Assembly: GCA_947501325.1 (NCBI GenBank)
Contig: CANMVC010000002.1
Span: 1-64,000 of the forward strand
DNA from: an uncultured Sphingomonadaceae bacterium
Lineage (GTDB): Bacteria > Pseudomonadota > Alphaproteobacteria > Sphingomonadales > Sphingomonadaceae
Reading direction: 5' to 3'
DNA: 64,000 bases
Under the pieces are notes generated by a model. The model did no database searches, was not told the DNA's origin, and saw only the letters and a program-made list of their open reading frames with translations. The position numbers and the translations under genes were made by a program. Shown here one piece after another: positions 1 to 7,889 of the stretch (position 1 is the stretch's first letter; each line of letters starts with the position of its first letter).

Positions 1-2
1 GC

Positions 3-53
3 GGCTTGCTGGAGCGCAGCGGGATATTTGATGATCTGGAAGAACCGGTGTGA
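3..53 (+). CDS. Possible 3' end of an unidentified protein (partial)
   Basis: An open frame enters from the left edge and stops with TGA at 51-53, giving a 16-residue tail ending LEEPV. Nothing in so short a tail identifies the protein. The frame is chosen because it stops just before the intergenic repeats begin and because its tail looks like ordinary acidic protein sequence. A longer frame 1 reading runs into the repeat region and is less likely to be coding. This is a weak call. Confidence 0.3.
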   Translation, partial: GLLERSGIFDDLEEPV

Positions 54-219
54 TCTGTGTGAACTTTGGGAAGATGATGCCACGCCCCGCTTCCGTTCGT
101 CCTGAGCTTGTCGAAGGGCGACCTGCGCACATGGTTGCGGCACTCTCGCGCCCGTGCTCTGACAGGCTCAGCACGAACGGGGTGAGCGCAAGGGGGGTGT
201 GAATGGTGTGAACTTTGGG
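49..219 (+). repeat. Two copies of a directional GTGTGAACTTTG repeat flanking a palindromic element
   Basis: Two copies of the 12-mer GTGTGAACTTTG lie at about 56-67 and 206-217. Each is preceded by a second TGTGA: the first reads TGTGATCTGTGTGAACTTT from 49, the second has GTGTGAATG before the core. The same unit occurs three more times, inverted, at 21826-21951, and one of those matches 49-67 over 19 bases. The function is unknown. The intergenic position and fixed internal layout suggest a dispersed genomic repeat or a protein-binding site. Confidence 0.6.
93..182. repeat. Palindromic REP-like intergenic element, copy 1
   Basis: The left arm at 93-118 contains CCGTTCGTCCTGAGCTTGTC. The right arm at about 157-182 contains GACAGGCTCAGCACGAACGG, its imperfect reverse complement. 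The arms are separated by about 40 bases. Related inverted repeats occur at 19926-20002 and 20778-20853. All three sit between genes and could form long RNA or DNA hairpins. Confidence 0.7.
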
Positions 220-310
220 AGCAGAAACACGAAGATATCGAGCGCAGGGCGAAGGATAACGCAAAAACAAAAAATACTGCCACCAACAGCGATTCTTCTC
301 GTCTCCGCCC

Positions 311-339
311 TTGCCGAGTCCTGCCTTGCATCCTTATGT
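311..339 (+). promoter_or_regulatory. Candidate sigma-70-type promoter of trxB
   Basis: A TTGCCG hexamer at 311-316 and a TTATGT hexamer at 334-339 are separated by 17 bases, the usual spacing for a housekeeping promoter. They lie just upstream of the trxB ribosome binding site. This rests on sequence resemblance only. Confidence 0.35.
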
Positions 340-366
340 GGGAGGAAACGAATCTAGGATGAAAAT

Positions 367-1332
367 ATGACCGAAACACATCGTACGAAAATGCTGATCC
401 TCGGCTCCGGCCCCGCTGGCCTGAGCGCCGCCATTTATGGCGCGCGCGCTGGGTTGGAGCCGATTGTGGTGCAGGGGCTGCAACCGGGTGGTCAGCTGAC
501 CATCACCACCGATGTGGAGAATTATCCCGGCTTTCGCGACGTTGTGCAGGGCCCGTGGCTGATGGAAGAGATGCAGGCGCAGGCGGACAAGGTCGGCACG
601 CGGACGATGTTTGATACGATTGTCGATGTCGATCTGTCGCAGCGCCCTTTTCGCATGACCGGCGATGGCGGGACCATTTATGAGGGCGAAACGCTGGTCA
701 TCGCAACCGGCGCGCAGGCCAAATGGCTGGGTGTTGAAGGGGAAGAAGAGCTTGGCGGCAAGGGCGTATCGGCTTGTGCAACCTGCGATGGCTTTTTCTA
801 TCGCGGCAAGAAAGTGGTCGTGATCGGCGGCGGCAACACGGCGGTTGAAGAAGCGCTTTACATGACCAATCATAGTGATGACGTGACGCTGATCCATCGC
901 CGTGACAGCCTGCGTTCGGAGAAAATCTTGCAGGACCGTTTGTTTGCGAACCCGAAAATTTCTGTGCTGTGGAACAAGACGGTCGAGAAATTTGTCGGAG
1001 GCGGTGATCCCGTGGGTCTGGTCGGCGTTGATCTGGTCGATACGCAGACCGGCGAGAAGAGCCATATGGCGACCGATGGGGCCTTTGTCGCCATTGGTCA
1101 TGCGCCGGCAACGGAGATTTTCAAAGACCATCTCGATCTGATCGATGGCGGCTATATTGAAGTCGAGCCAGGTACGCCGAAAACCAAGATACCCGGCCTG
1201 TTCGCCTGTGGCGACGTGATGGATCATGTCTATCGGCAGGCTGTCACGGCAGCTGGAACCGGCTGTATGGCCGCTTTGGATGCGGAAAAATTTCTGGCCG
1301 AAGAAGAGTTTGAATTATTGGCGGCTGAATAG
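367..1332 (+). CDS. trxB: Thioredoxin-disulfide reductase
   Basis: This is a cytoplasmic FAD enzyme that passes electrons from NADPH to thioredoxin. At 321 residues it has the usual length of the low-molecular-weight class. Visible motifs are an N-terminal FAD-binding GSGPAGLSAAIYGARAG segment (about residues 13-29), the redox-active CATC pair followed by DGFF near residue 137, a second dinucleotide motif GGGNTAVEEALYM around 155-168, and the C-terminal FAD motif GLFACGDV near 278. The start is supported by AGGA seven bases upstream. The gene runs convergently into the exosortase-associated hydrolase gene, with one base between the stop codons. Nothing suggests a special role in the neighbouring locus. 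Confidence 0.96.
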   Translation: MTETHRTKMLILGSGPAGLSAAIYGARAGLEPIVVQGLQPGGQLTITTDVENYPGFRDVVQGPWLMEEMQAQADKVGTRTMFDTIVDVDLSQRPFRMTGDGGTIYEGETLVIATGAQAKWLGVEGEEELGGKGVSACATCDGFFYRGKKVVVIGGGNTAVEEALYMTNHSDDVTLIHRRDSLRSEKILQDRLFANPKISVLWNKTVEKFVGGGDPVGLVGVDLVDTQTGEKSHMATDGAFVAIGHAPATEIFKDHLDLIDGGYIEVEPGTPKTKIPGLFACGDVMDHVYRQAVTAAGTGCMAALDAEKFLAEEEFELLAAE

Positions 1333-1333
1333 G

Positions 1334-2155
1334 TCAGGCGTGTTTGAGGACTTCGAGCAGCTGTTCCTCTAACCAACGCTTGGAGCTGTTATCGGCAAAG
1401 CTATGCGATGCCGTGTCCCATGTTTCGGTCGTGATATGCGGCAAGGCTCTGGCATCGGCAAAGTCCTTGCTGTTCCAGGCCGCTAGGAAAGAAAGGGCGG
1501 TGGTGTCGCGGCTCGCGAGTATTATCCGGCACGGTTTGTCCAGTCGTGCCAGTCCGTCTCTAAACTGGATGGACAGGGCAGTATTTTCTTGTTTTTGAGT
1601 TGCTTGTTTAAGGCCTTTGGCAAGCTTTCTTAAGTTAATTTTGCCAGTCAGCAGGTCGATAAGCGACTTTGGATTCTTCAGGCGCTGCCAATAGCGCGAG
1701 CGTATGGCCGATGCCGGCGGTGCAGCGGGTGCCCCGGCGGCGATAGCCGGTTCTTCGATCACCCAAGGGTTGGCGAGGATGAGGCCATCGAGAGGCATGT
1801 CGGCGCCGAATAGCGCCAAAGCGGAGGCCGCATCGCAATTACCAAAGGCGACCGATTTCTGGATATGAGGATTGGCTTCCTGAAAACAGGCAAGGGCCGT
1901 ACGGATATCATCCTGTGTTTCGAGAAAGCCCCGATTGGTGCCGCTGCTATCGCCAATTCCGCGGCGGTCGTAGCGAAAGACCGGATAGCCCTGCGCCGCG
2001 ATGTGCCCGGCCAATTTTGCCATCCCGCTATGGGCACCGGACCGGATTTCATTGCCGCCGCTGATGATCAACAGCCCGGTGGAGAGCGGGCCCTCGTCGA
2101 GCGTTCCGGCAAGTATATCCTCTTGGCAGCGGAATTGATGAAAGGACCTTTTCAT
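1334..2155 (-). CDS. Exosortase A system-associated hydrolase 1 (alpha/beta fold)
   Basis: This 273-residue alpha/beta-hydrolase resembles the family found with XrtA loci (TIGR03100-like). Visible features are the early strand and turn LLIISGGNEIRSGAH, a YDRRGIGDSSG segment near residue 62, and a nucleophile-elbow-like GNCDAASA at 105-112. The nucleophile position (Cys107) is therefore Cys rather than Ser, as in dienelactone hydrolases. The chosen ATG at 2155 overlaps the TGA of the upstream hydrolase 2 gene (ATGA), which suggests translational coupling. The frame stays open to 2167, but starting at MKRSF fits the family better. The substrate is unknown. It is the last gene of the leftward arm of the XrtA locus and may release an acyl group or process a thioester on the nearby carrier protein, which is inference. 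Confidence 0.8.
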   Translation of the reverse strand: MKRSFHQFRCQEDILAGTLDEGPLSTGLLIISGGNEIRSGAHSGMAKLAGHIAAQGYPVFRYDRRGIGDSSGTNRGFLETQDDIRTALACFQEANPHIQKSVAFGNCDAASALALFGADMPLDGLILANPWVIEEPAIAAGAPAAPPASAIRSRYWQRLKNPKSLIDLLTGKINLRKLAKGLKQATQKQENTALSIQFRDGLARLDKPCRIILASRDTTALSFLAAWNSKDFADARALPHITTETWDTASHSFADNSSKRWLEEQLLEVLKHA

Positions 2156-2862
2156 GAGGACATCCATGACAGCAAATCATTCGCGATGGCCTGAGACAGC
2201 AACAGATCATCATCAGGTTCGGCACGCAACCACAACGCTGAACCCGGAAGCGCCACATCGCCCCTTTGCGCGCTGTTTTTTAGCTGCGCCGTCCGGATAT
2301 CATCGGGCGGGGCAGGCTCAGCATCCTGAAGCTCGGAAAACATCGCAGACCCAATGCTATTTCCCGCCAGGTTCACCTGGCCTTGCTGGGCTTCAGCGGT
2401 CAATTTCGCCATATCCGTGGATAGTCCGGCCTCTTTGTCGGACGCGATTCGGGTGCGCATCATTCGTCTCAGCAACATCGATCCCTTCGCTGGCGCAAAC
2501 CGCCATTGTCGCGAATCATCGGAAATATTATCGATCAAGCACCCGCCCCGAAAGGAAGCGACATGTCGACATTCGGGCAAGGTTTGGAGGCAATGGGCAA
2601 GAGCCTCTCTCCACAGTACCAGACTGACCTGCTCTTGCGGAAAAAGGCTTTCGTTCGTGCCGGGAAGGTCCGGCAAGGCGGTGCCAATATCCCTGGCATC
2701 CAGCAATCGCATTACGTCCACCAGCATCCGCCGCATCCGGTTCATTTCATCAAACAGGGGCGGGACCAGCAGGATGGTTTTGGCGTGCTGCACGCCGACC
2801 CTCAGGCAAAGCTCATCATGTCCTTTAGATGGGTAACGCGCATATTCGAGCGCTGCGCTCAC
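2152..2862 (-). CDS. Exosortase A system-associated hydrolase 2-like protein, nucleophile missing
   Basis: This 236-residue protein resembles the second alpha/beta-hydrolase-like family of XrtA loci (TIGR03101-like). It has an N-terminal VPPLFDEMNRMRRM segment (about residues 33-46), then DLPGTNES near 65, and the elbow region SFRGG at 103-107. Arg105 occupies the place of the catalytic nucleophile, so ordinary Ser- or Cys-hydrolase chemistry is unlikely. The gene overlaps the acyl carrier protein gene upstream and hydrolase 1 downstream by four bases each, so the three proteins are probably made together. A non-catalytic partner or carrier-protein-binding role is plausible but unproven. Confidence 0.75.
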   Translation of the reverse strand: MSAALEYARYPSKGHDELCLRVGVQHAKTILLVPPLFDEMNRMRRMLVDVMRLLDARDIGTALPDLPGTNESLFPQEQVSLVLWREALAHCLQTLPECRHVASFRGGCLIDNISDDSRQWRFAPAKGSMLLRRMMRTRIASDKEAGLSTDMAKLTAEAQQGQVNLAGNSIGSAMFSELQDAEPAPPDDIRTAQLKNSAQRGDVALPGSALWLRAEPDDDLLLSQAIANDLLSWMSS

Positions 2863-3131
2863 TCAGCTGCTTTCATCTCTGCAAAGGCGACCAGATTGCC
2901 GAACGTTTCAAATAGCTCGCCGTCGACCTCATCATCTTCAATCATGATGTCGAGGCGATCTTCGAGCTCGGTCAAGAGACCTGCGACAGCCATGCTGTCA
3001 AGTTCGGGTAAGGCGCCAAAAAGCTCGGTTTCTGATGTGAAAGCTGCAACTTGCTCCGCGTCCAGTCCCAATATGTCTTGCATGACGGCACGCACGGCGG
3101 CCTCTGGTGTCAAATCAAGATTTTCCGACAT
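2859..3131 (-). CDS. Acyl carrier protein of the XrtA locus
   Basis: This is a small acidic carrier protein of 90 residues, close to standard acyl carrier protein size. The 4'-phosphopantetheine site is the DSM motif with Ser46 (ALPELDSMAVAGLL context). The start at 3131 is preceded by a good GGGGGTA ribosome binding site. The frame stays open further upstream, but that part would overlap the GNAT gene and looks non-coding. It is encoded with an acyltransferase and two hydrolase-fold proteins, and diverges from an acyl-activating ligase and a PLP decarboxylase. It probably carries an acyl or aminoacyl intermediate of the exopolysaccharide system rather than serving bulk fatty acid synthesis. 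The cargo is unknown. Confidence 0.85.
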   Translation of the reverse strand: MSENLDLTPEAAVRAVMQDILGLDAEQVAAFTSETELFGALPELDSMAVAGLLTELEDRLDIMIEDDEVDGELFETFGNLVAFAEMKAAE

Positions 3132-3175
3132 CAATTTACCCCCGATTCCCGGACAACGGCGCTTCCCTAAAGCGA

Positions 3176-4216
3176 TCAACGCTTTCCTACAAGGGCTGAG
3201 ATCTGGTAACGCAGAATGGATAGCCATGAAAGGGGGTTGTTAGGCCAAAACATGTCGAGACGATATCTGGCGCGAACATCTTCCATCCATTCCCGTTTGT
3301 AAGGATCATTGCCCGTGCCGAAATCAATCAGCCCCACGCCATCAACATCTATAGCATGTTGAAACATTGCAACCGAGAGCAGAGTGCCCGGCGATGATTT
3401 TGTCGCGTCCTCAACATGGGCGAGCTTGTGGATCAGCGCTTCGCCATTTTCCACGGTCCAGAATTGTGCGGCTACCGGAGCACCGTCAATATAAGCGAGA
3501 CCGAGCCGCAGGCACCCAGCATTCGCTTCCTGTCGGGCGATATTTTTCAGGAAATCGGGATTTCCTTCCTCGGGTTTCCAGCTTTTGCCGTAAACATGAC
3601 AATAATCCGCCCAATGCTCTTCGGAAAACTCGCTCTCAATCCGGATGGACACGATATTTTTCTTGGCCTTGCGACGGACCGTGTTGCGCAATTGACCCGG
3701 GCGGGTTGCCCAATATTGGTCAAAAGTCCTGCCGTTGACGGAGAGTATATGATTGTCGTCCGCTTTTGTTTTGAAAACGAGCCATCCGGCTTGCTCAAAA
3801 GCCCGCTCGGTCAGGCTGGCCGCATGGTCTTCTTCTGGAACGGGCGCAATTTCGATGCGATGGCATTGAGACGAGAGTTTTTTGGCAATACCGGCCAACA
3901 GAGCCAATTTGGTGACCTCATCATAATCATCGGTGAAAATCGGCCGATAGGTAAAATTATACCAGTTGGCGAGCGCGGTATAACTGCCCCATCCCTTTTT
4001 CATCAGGAACAACCAGGCTTGCGCATCATTTTCGGCGCTGTGAACAATCAGGGGCTGGTTGCCGGGAAGACAAAGTTCATGCAGCTGTTTCAACCAATCC
4101 AGCCTATCAAACAGGGACTTTTGGCCGGTCCGGCCAAGTTTTTCACCAGCCACGGCTTGCGCCGCCTGGAAATTATCGTGATATTCACTGTTCATTGGTA
4201 TCGTCACGTCTGTCAC
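3176..4216 (-). CDS. GNAT-fold acyltransferase of the XrtA locus
   Basis: This 346-residue protein resembles the CelD/BcsL-type GNAT family (Acetyltransf_6) found in polysaccharide loci. The middle and C-terminal parts carry the recognisable fold: RPGQLRNTVRRKAKK near 180, a GLAYIDGAPVAAQFW strand pair near 245, and the C-terminal VGLIDFGTGNDPYKREW segment. Such proteins are thought to acylate or aminoacylate sugar units. A GTG at 4216 is used here; ATG at 4195 (MNSEYHD) is an alternative. It is the first gene of the leftward arm and ends 44 bases before the carrier-protein start. The carrier protein may supply its acyl donor, which is inference from gene order. Confidence 0.75.
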   Translation of the reverse strand: MTDVTIPMNSEYHDNFQAAQAVAGEKLGRTGQKSLFDRLDWLKQLHELCLPGNQPLIVHSAENDAQAWLFLMKKGWGSYTALANWYNFTYRPIFTDDYDEVTKLALLAGIAKKLSSQCHRIEIAPVPEEDHAASLTERAFEQAGWLVFKTKADDNHILSVNGRTFDQYWATRPGQLRNTVRRKAKKNIVSIRIESEFSEEHWADYCHVYGKSWKPEEGNPDFLKNIARQEANAGCLRLGLAYIDGAPVAAQFWTVENGEALIHKLAHVEDATKSSPGTLLSVAMFQHAIDVDGVGLIDFGTGNDPYKREWMEDVRARYRLDMFWPNNPLSWLSILRYQISALVGKR

Positions 4217-4248
4217 AATTTCGTACTTTTTCCCATAGGCTCAAACAT

Positions 4249-5790
4249 TTGAACACTGATTTTACAAACGTGGCATTCCCTTTGGATCGTCTGCCTTGGG
4301 GTAAAAACCCCGAGGCGACGGCATTGGTCACGCGCTCGGGTTCTCTTAGCTACAAGATGTTAAATCATCGTGTGGGCGCATTGGCGCGTTGGTTAGTCGA
4401 TCGCGGGTTTGTTAAAGGCGACAGGATCGCGACTTGGCTACCAAAGACCGAATTGGCTTGTATCATGCCGCTGGCCGCAGTGCGGGCGAGATTGGTGCAT
4501 GTCCCGGTCAATCCGGTTCTGAAACCGGCGCAGGTGCAGCATATCGTAGCGGATAGCGGTGCCAAGCTGCTCATAACCAATACTGGACGGATAAAATCCT
4601 TGGAAGACACACTTCTGGATAAGGCTTGCGCGATTTGGGATGATTCACAGGTATCGGCGGGTATTGATGACATCGATGAGCCCTTGGACCCGAGCGACAT
4701 GTCTGAAGATACCGATGCTCTGGCGGCAATCCTATATACCAGTGGATCAACCGGTCGACCCAAGGGCGTTATGCTTAGTAGCGCAAATCTCAGCCTTGGA
4801 GCCATTAGCGTGGCGCAATATCTGAAACTGGAGAATTGCGATCGCACGTTATGCGTTCTGCCATTAAGTTTTGACTATGGGCAGAATCAGCTGCTTTCTA
4901 CATGGTATGCTGGCGGCTGCGCTTATCCGCTCGACTATTTGACGCCGCGTGATGTGATCAAAGCCTGTGCGCGGGATCAGATAACGACTTTGGCCGCGGT
5001 ACCGCCGCTTTGGGTGCAGCTCGTGGACCAGATTTGGCCCGTGGAAGCCGCTGTGCCAATGTGCCGACTGACCAATAGCGGTGGCGCACTAACCCCCTCG
5101 CTGGTCAGGCAATTGCGGTCCATTTTTGGCGACCAGACCAATATTTATGCGATGTACGGGCTGACGGAAGCCTTTCGGTCGACCTATCTGGATCCCGCCT
5201 TGATCGACAATAACCCGACGAGCATGGGAACCGCCATCCCGTTTGCTGAAATCATGGTGATAGGGTCTGACGGTGAGTTAGTCGCTACTGGTGAGGAAGG
5301 GGAATTGGTTCATGCCGGTCCATTGGTTGCGCAAGGCTATTGGCAGGATGAAGTGCGAACTGCAGAGCGCTTTAAGCCAGCGCCATCAGCATCGGAATAT
5401 GGTGGTATAGCGGTCTGGTCGGGTGATACCGTTCGGCGTGAAGATGATGGATTACTCTATTTTGTCGGGCGCACGGATAATATGATCAAAAGCTCCGGAA
5501 ACCGAATCAGTCCCACTGAAGTCGAGGAAGTGGCGGTGGAGTCTGGCATGGTCGCCGAGGCCGTCGCCGTCGGCGTGGCCGATGAGCGATTAGGGCATGC
5601 GATTTGCCTTTATATTCGGCCCGCAGAAGTTCAGGATAATCAGGATGTCGAGAAAGAACTACGCAAATATCTGAAGCGCAATTTACCTAATTTTATGCAC
5701 CCGCGCGATATTATTGTCGTCAAAGAATTTCCCAAGAACCCAAATGGCAAGATAGATCGTAACGCTCTGGCCAAGAACGGAAAACTATGA
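4249..5790 (+). CDS. Acyl-CoA ligase (AMP-forming), exosortase A system-associated
   Basis: This is a member of the acyl-activating (ANL) superfamily, 513 residues from the chosen start and similar to the XrtA-associated ligase family (TIGR03098). The AMP-binding motif YTSGSTGRPKG lies at about residues 163-173, followed by YGLTEAFRST, the hinge region GRTDNMIKSSGNRISPTEVE, and the C-terminal catalytic Lys in NPNGKIDR. The TTG start at 4249 is preferred because the ATG at 4195 lies inside the divergent GNAT gene and family alignment begins near NTDFTNV. It should activate a carboxylic acid as acyl-AMP and load it on CoA or, given the adjacent carrier protein, on that carrier's pantetheine. 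Its stop overlaps the next start (ATGA). Confidence 0.85.
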   Translation: MNTDFTNVAFPLDRLPWGKNPEATALVTRSGSLSYKMLNHRVGALARWLVDRGFVKGDRIATWLPKTELACIMPLAAVRARLVHVPVNPVLKPAQVQHIVADSGAKLLITNTGRIKSLEDTLLDKACAIWDDSQVSAGIDDIDEPLDPSDMSEDTDALAAILYTSGSTGRPKGVMLSSANLSLGAISVAQYLKLENCDRTLCVLPLSFDYGQNQLLSTWYAGGCAYPLDYLTPRDVIKACARDQITTLAAVPPLWVQLVDQIWPVEAAVPMCRLTNSGGALTPSLVRQLRSIFGDQTNIYAMYGLTEAFRSTYLDPALIDNNPTSMGTAIPFAEIMVIGSDGELVATGEEGELVHAGPLVAQGYWQDEVRTAERFKPAPSASEYGGIAVWSGDTVRREDDGLLYFVGRTDNMIKSSGNRISPTEVEEVAVESGMVAEAVAVGVADERLGHAICLYIRPAEVQDNQDVEKELRKYLKRNLPNFMHPRDIIVVKEFPKNPNGKIDRNALAKNGKL

Positions 5791-7031
5791 GCAAAGCCAA
5801 ACCTATCGGTCCAATACCGAGTGGCTATCGCAGTCTGGGCGGAGAGCTCGCGATTGGCGGCGTGAAAGCCAGTGCCTTGGTCGCTGAGCATGGTTCGCCG
5901 TTATTTGTTTATTCCGGCGCCCTTTTAGATACGCGGCTTGCTGACTTGCGCGGGGCCATGCCTGCACAATTGCAAATCCATTACGCCATGAAAGCCAATC
6001 CATATGCGCCGGTTCTTGAGCATATGGTTGATCTTGTAGACGGCATTGATATTGCCTCGGGTGGCGAATTGGTGATGGCGTTGGCGGCAGAGGCGAAAGC
6101 GGAGAGAATCAGCTTTGCCGGGCCCGGCAAGCGGGATGAAGAATTGCGCTCCGCCATTCAAGCCGGCGTGACGATCAATATTGAGTCGCCGAGCGAGTGT
6201 GACCGTGCTCTGTCCATTGGCGCGGAAACAGGACTGCAGGCCCGACTTGCGGTCCGGGTTAATCCGGATTTTGATCTTAAGGGGTCGGGCATGAAAATGG
6301 GCGGCGGTGCCAAGCAATTTGGCATGGATGTCGATCTTGTCGCTGCAACTGTGAAAAAGATACTGGCATCTGGCGCGCATTGGCGGGGTTTTCATATTTT
6401 CGCTGGTTCTCAGGCGCTGAAAGCCGAAGCGATCATCGAGACCCAGGCGCAAACCATATCTCTGGCGGCAAAACTGGCAGAGCAAGTCGGACAATCGCCA
6501 GAACATGTCAATCTGGGCGGCGGCTTCGGCATCCCCTATTTTCCCAATGATGAAGCGGTTGATGTTGTCGAAATTGGCAGGGCTTTGAATCGGCAGTTGT
6601 CGGATCTTCCCGAAATATTGTCGGGAACCCAATTTGCCCTGGAACTCGGGCGCTATCTTGTCGGTGAAGCCGGGGTCTATCTGACGCAAATTGTTGATCG
6701 CAAGGAAAGCCAGGGCGAGACATTTCTCATTACCGATGGTGGACTACATCATCAGCTGGCTGCCAGCGGTAATTTTGGAACGGTCATCCGCCGAAATTAT
6801 CCTGCGGCGATCGCAACCCAATATGACAAGCCCTCCGATGAGGTCGTGTCGATTGTGGGGTGCCTCTGTACGCCGCTCGATTTGCTCAGTGACAGGGCAG
6901 CAATGCCAGCGGCTGATGTTGGAGATATTGTCGCAATATTTTGCGCCGGAGCTTATGGCGCAACGGCAAGTCCGGCCAACTTTTTGGGGCAGGGACCAGC
7001 CAAGGAAATACTTATCCATGGAGCCGGTTAG
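5787..7031 (+). CDS. PLP-dependent decarboxylase, exosortase A system-associated
   Basis: This is a fold-III PLP decarboxylase of 414 residues, related to diaminopimelate and ornithine decarboxylases and similar to the XrtA-locus family TIGR03099. Lys69 in HYAMKANPYAP is the expected Schiff-base lysine. The phosphate-binding VNLGGGFGIPYF near 237, the ELGRYLVGEAG segment, and the C-terminal FCAGAYGATASPANFLG are also visible. It probably decarboxylates an amino acid, or an amino-acid-like group on a carrier; the true substrate is not known. Translation is coupled to the ligase by a four-base overlap. It is unlikely to be the lysine-pathway lysA, given this context and its diverged C-terminal motif. 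Confidence 0.85.
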   Translation: MSKAKPIGPIPSGYRSLGGELAIGGVKASALVAEHGSPLFVYSGALLDTRLADLRGAMPAQLQIHYAMKANPYAPVLEHMVDLVDGIDIASGGELVMALAAEAKAERISFAGPGKRDEELRSAIQAGVTINIESPSECDRALSIGAETGLQARLAVRVNPDFDLKGSGMKMGGGAKQFGMDVDLVAATVKKILASGAHWRGFHIFAGSQALKAEAIIETQAQTISLAAKLAEQVGQSPEHVNLGGGFGIPYFPNDEAVDVVEIGRALNRQLSDLPEILSGTQFALELGRYLVGEAGVYLTQIVDRKESQGETFLITDGGLHHQLAASGNFGTVIRRNYPAAIATQYDKPSDEVVSIVGCLCTPLDLLSDRAAMPAADVGDIVAIFCAGAYGATASPANFLGQGPAKEILIHGAG

Positions 7032-7194
7032 GCACTCCAATCCCATGAAAACAGCCAAATATTAACCCTAATTTCTGTCAATCCTAACGCTATCTTCACT
7101 ATTTTCGCCGATAGCTTTCTCGTGACCGTGCATGATCGGCCTGTTTCCGTGTGGAATCGGCTGATCGACGACGGCTGTTTGCGAGGAATAGAAT

Positions 7195-7851
7195 ATGACT
7201 GCTGCGTTCAAAAATAAGAAACTACCGAAATATATGATCGGTGCAGGTTTGGCTTCCCTGGCGGTTGCCGGCTGTTCTGGAGTATCTTCGGGCCCTCAGC
7301 TGCCGCCAGCCTCTTTTGTGTCGATGCAAGAAGGTCCCGGGGAAGAATATGTAATTGGGCCGCTTGATGAGCTCACCATTTTTGTGTGGCGCAACCCGGA
7401 ATTGGGCGCGAAGGTTCAGGTTCGCCCTGATGGCCGGATCACGACACCACTCATCACCGACATGCCAGCTGTGGGCAAAACGCCTGCAATGCTCGCGCAG
7501 GATCTCAAGTTGCAATTGTCGGAATATATCAATGAACCCTTGGTGTCGGTGATCGTCAACAATTTCTCCGGCACATTTTCCCAGCAAATCCGGGTTGTCG
7601 GCGCAACCGAGAAACCAGCCTCCATTCCATATCGCGCCAATATGACATTGCTGGATGCAATGATCGCAGTGGGCGGCTTGTCTGAATTTGCTTCCGGCAA
7701 TAAGGCGCGCTTGGTTCGCTATGATCGCGGAACTGGCAAGCAGCAGGAATATGCCTTGCGTATCGGTGATCTACTCGATCGGGGGCAAGCCAAAGCCAAT
7801 GTGATGCTGCGCCCCGGTGATGTGATCATCATTCCCAAGAGCATGTTTTAA
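7195..7851 (+). CDS. Polysaccharide export lipoprotein (Wza/EpsE-like), XrtA-associated
   Basis: This is an outer-membrane polysaccharide export protein of 218 residues. It has a lipoprotein signal with lipobox VAGC (Cys27), an N-terminal poly-export domain beginning YVIGPLDELTIFVWRNPEL, and a following SLBB-type segment (IRVVGATEKPASIPYRANMTLLDAMIAVGGL). It is short, lacking the extra SLBB repeats of enterobacterial Wza. It should form the periplasmic/outer-membrane exit channel together with the chain-length determinant encoded next. The 163 bases upstream separate it from the decarboxylase, so an internal promoter is possible. An AGGAAT ribosome binding site precedes the ATG. Confidence 0.9.
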   Translation: MTAAFKNKKLPKYMIGAGLASLAVAGCSGVSSGPQLPPASFVSMQEGPGEEYVIGPLDELTIFVWRNPELGAKVQVRPDGRITTPLITDMPAVGKTPAMLAQDLKLQLSEYINEPLVSVIVNNFSGTFSQQIRVVGATEKPASIPYRANMTLLDAMIAVGGLSEFASGNKARLVRYDRGTGKQQEYALRIGDLLDRGQAKANVMLRPGDVIIIPKSMF

Positions 7852-7889
7852 TCCGCGTTTGTAGCGACCTATAGGAACCGAAAAGCCCC

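Noticed and set aside
334-1227. A 297-codon minus-strand frame opposite trxB
   Set aside because: It mirrors a certain gene, has no recognisable domain and no plausible ribosome binding site.
7032-7194. Possible sigma-54 promoter before the export lipoprotein gene
   Set aside because: No GG and GC pair with the required spacing and surrounding bases was found; partial matches fail at the second element.
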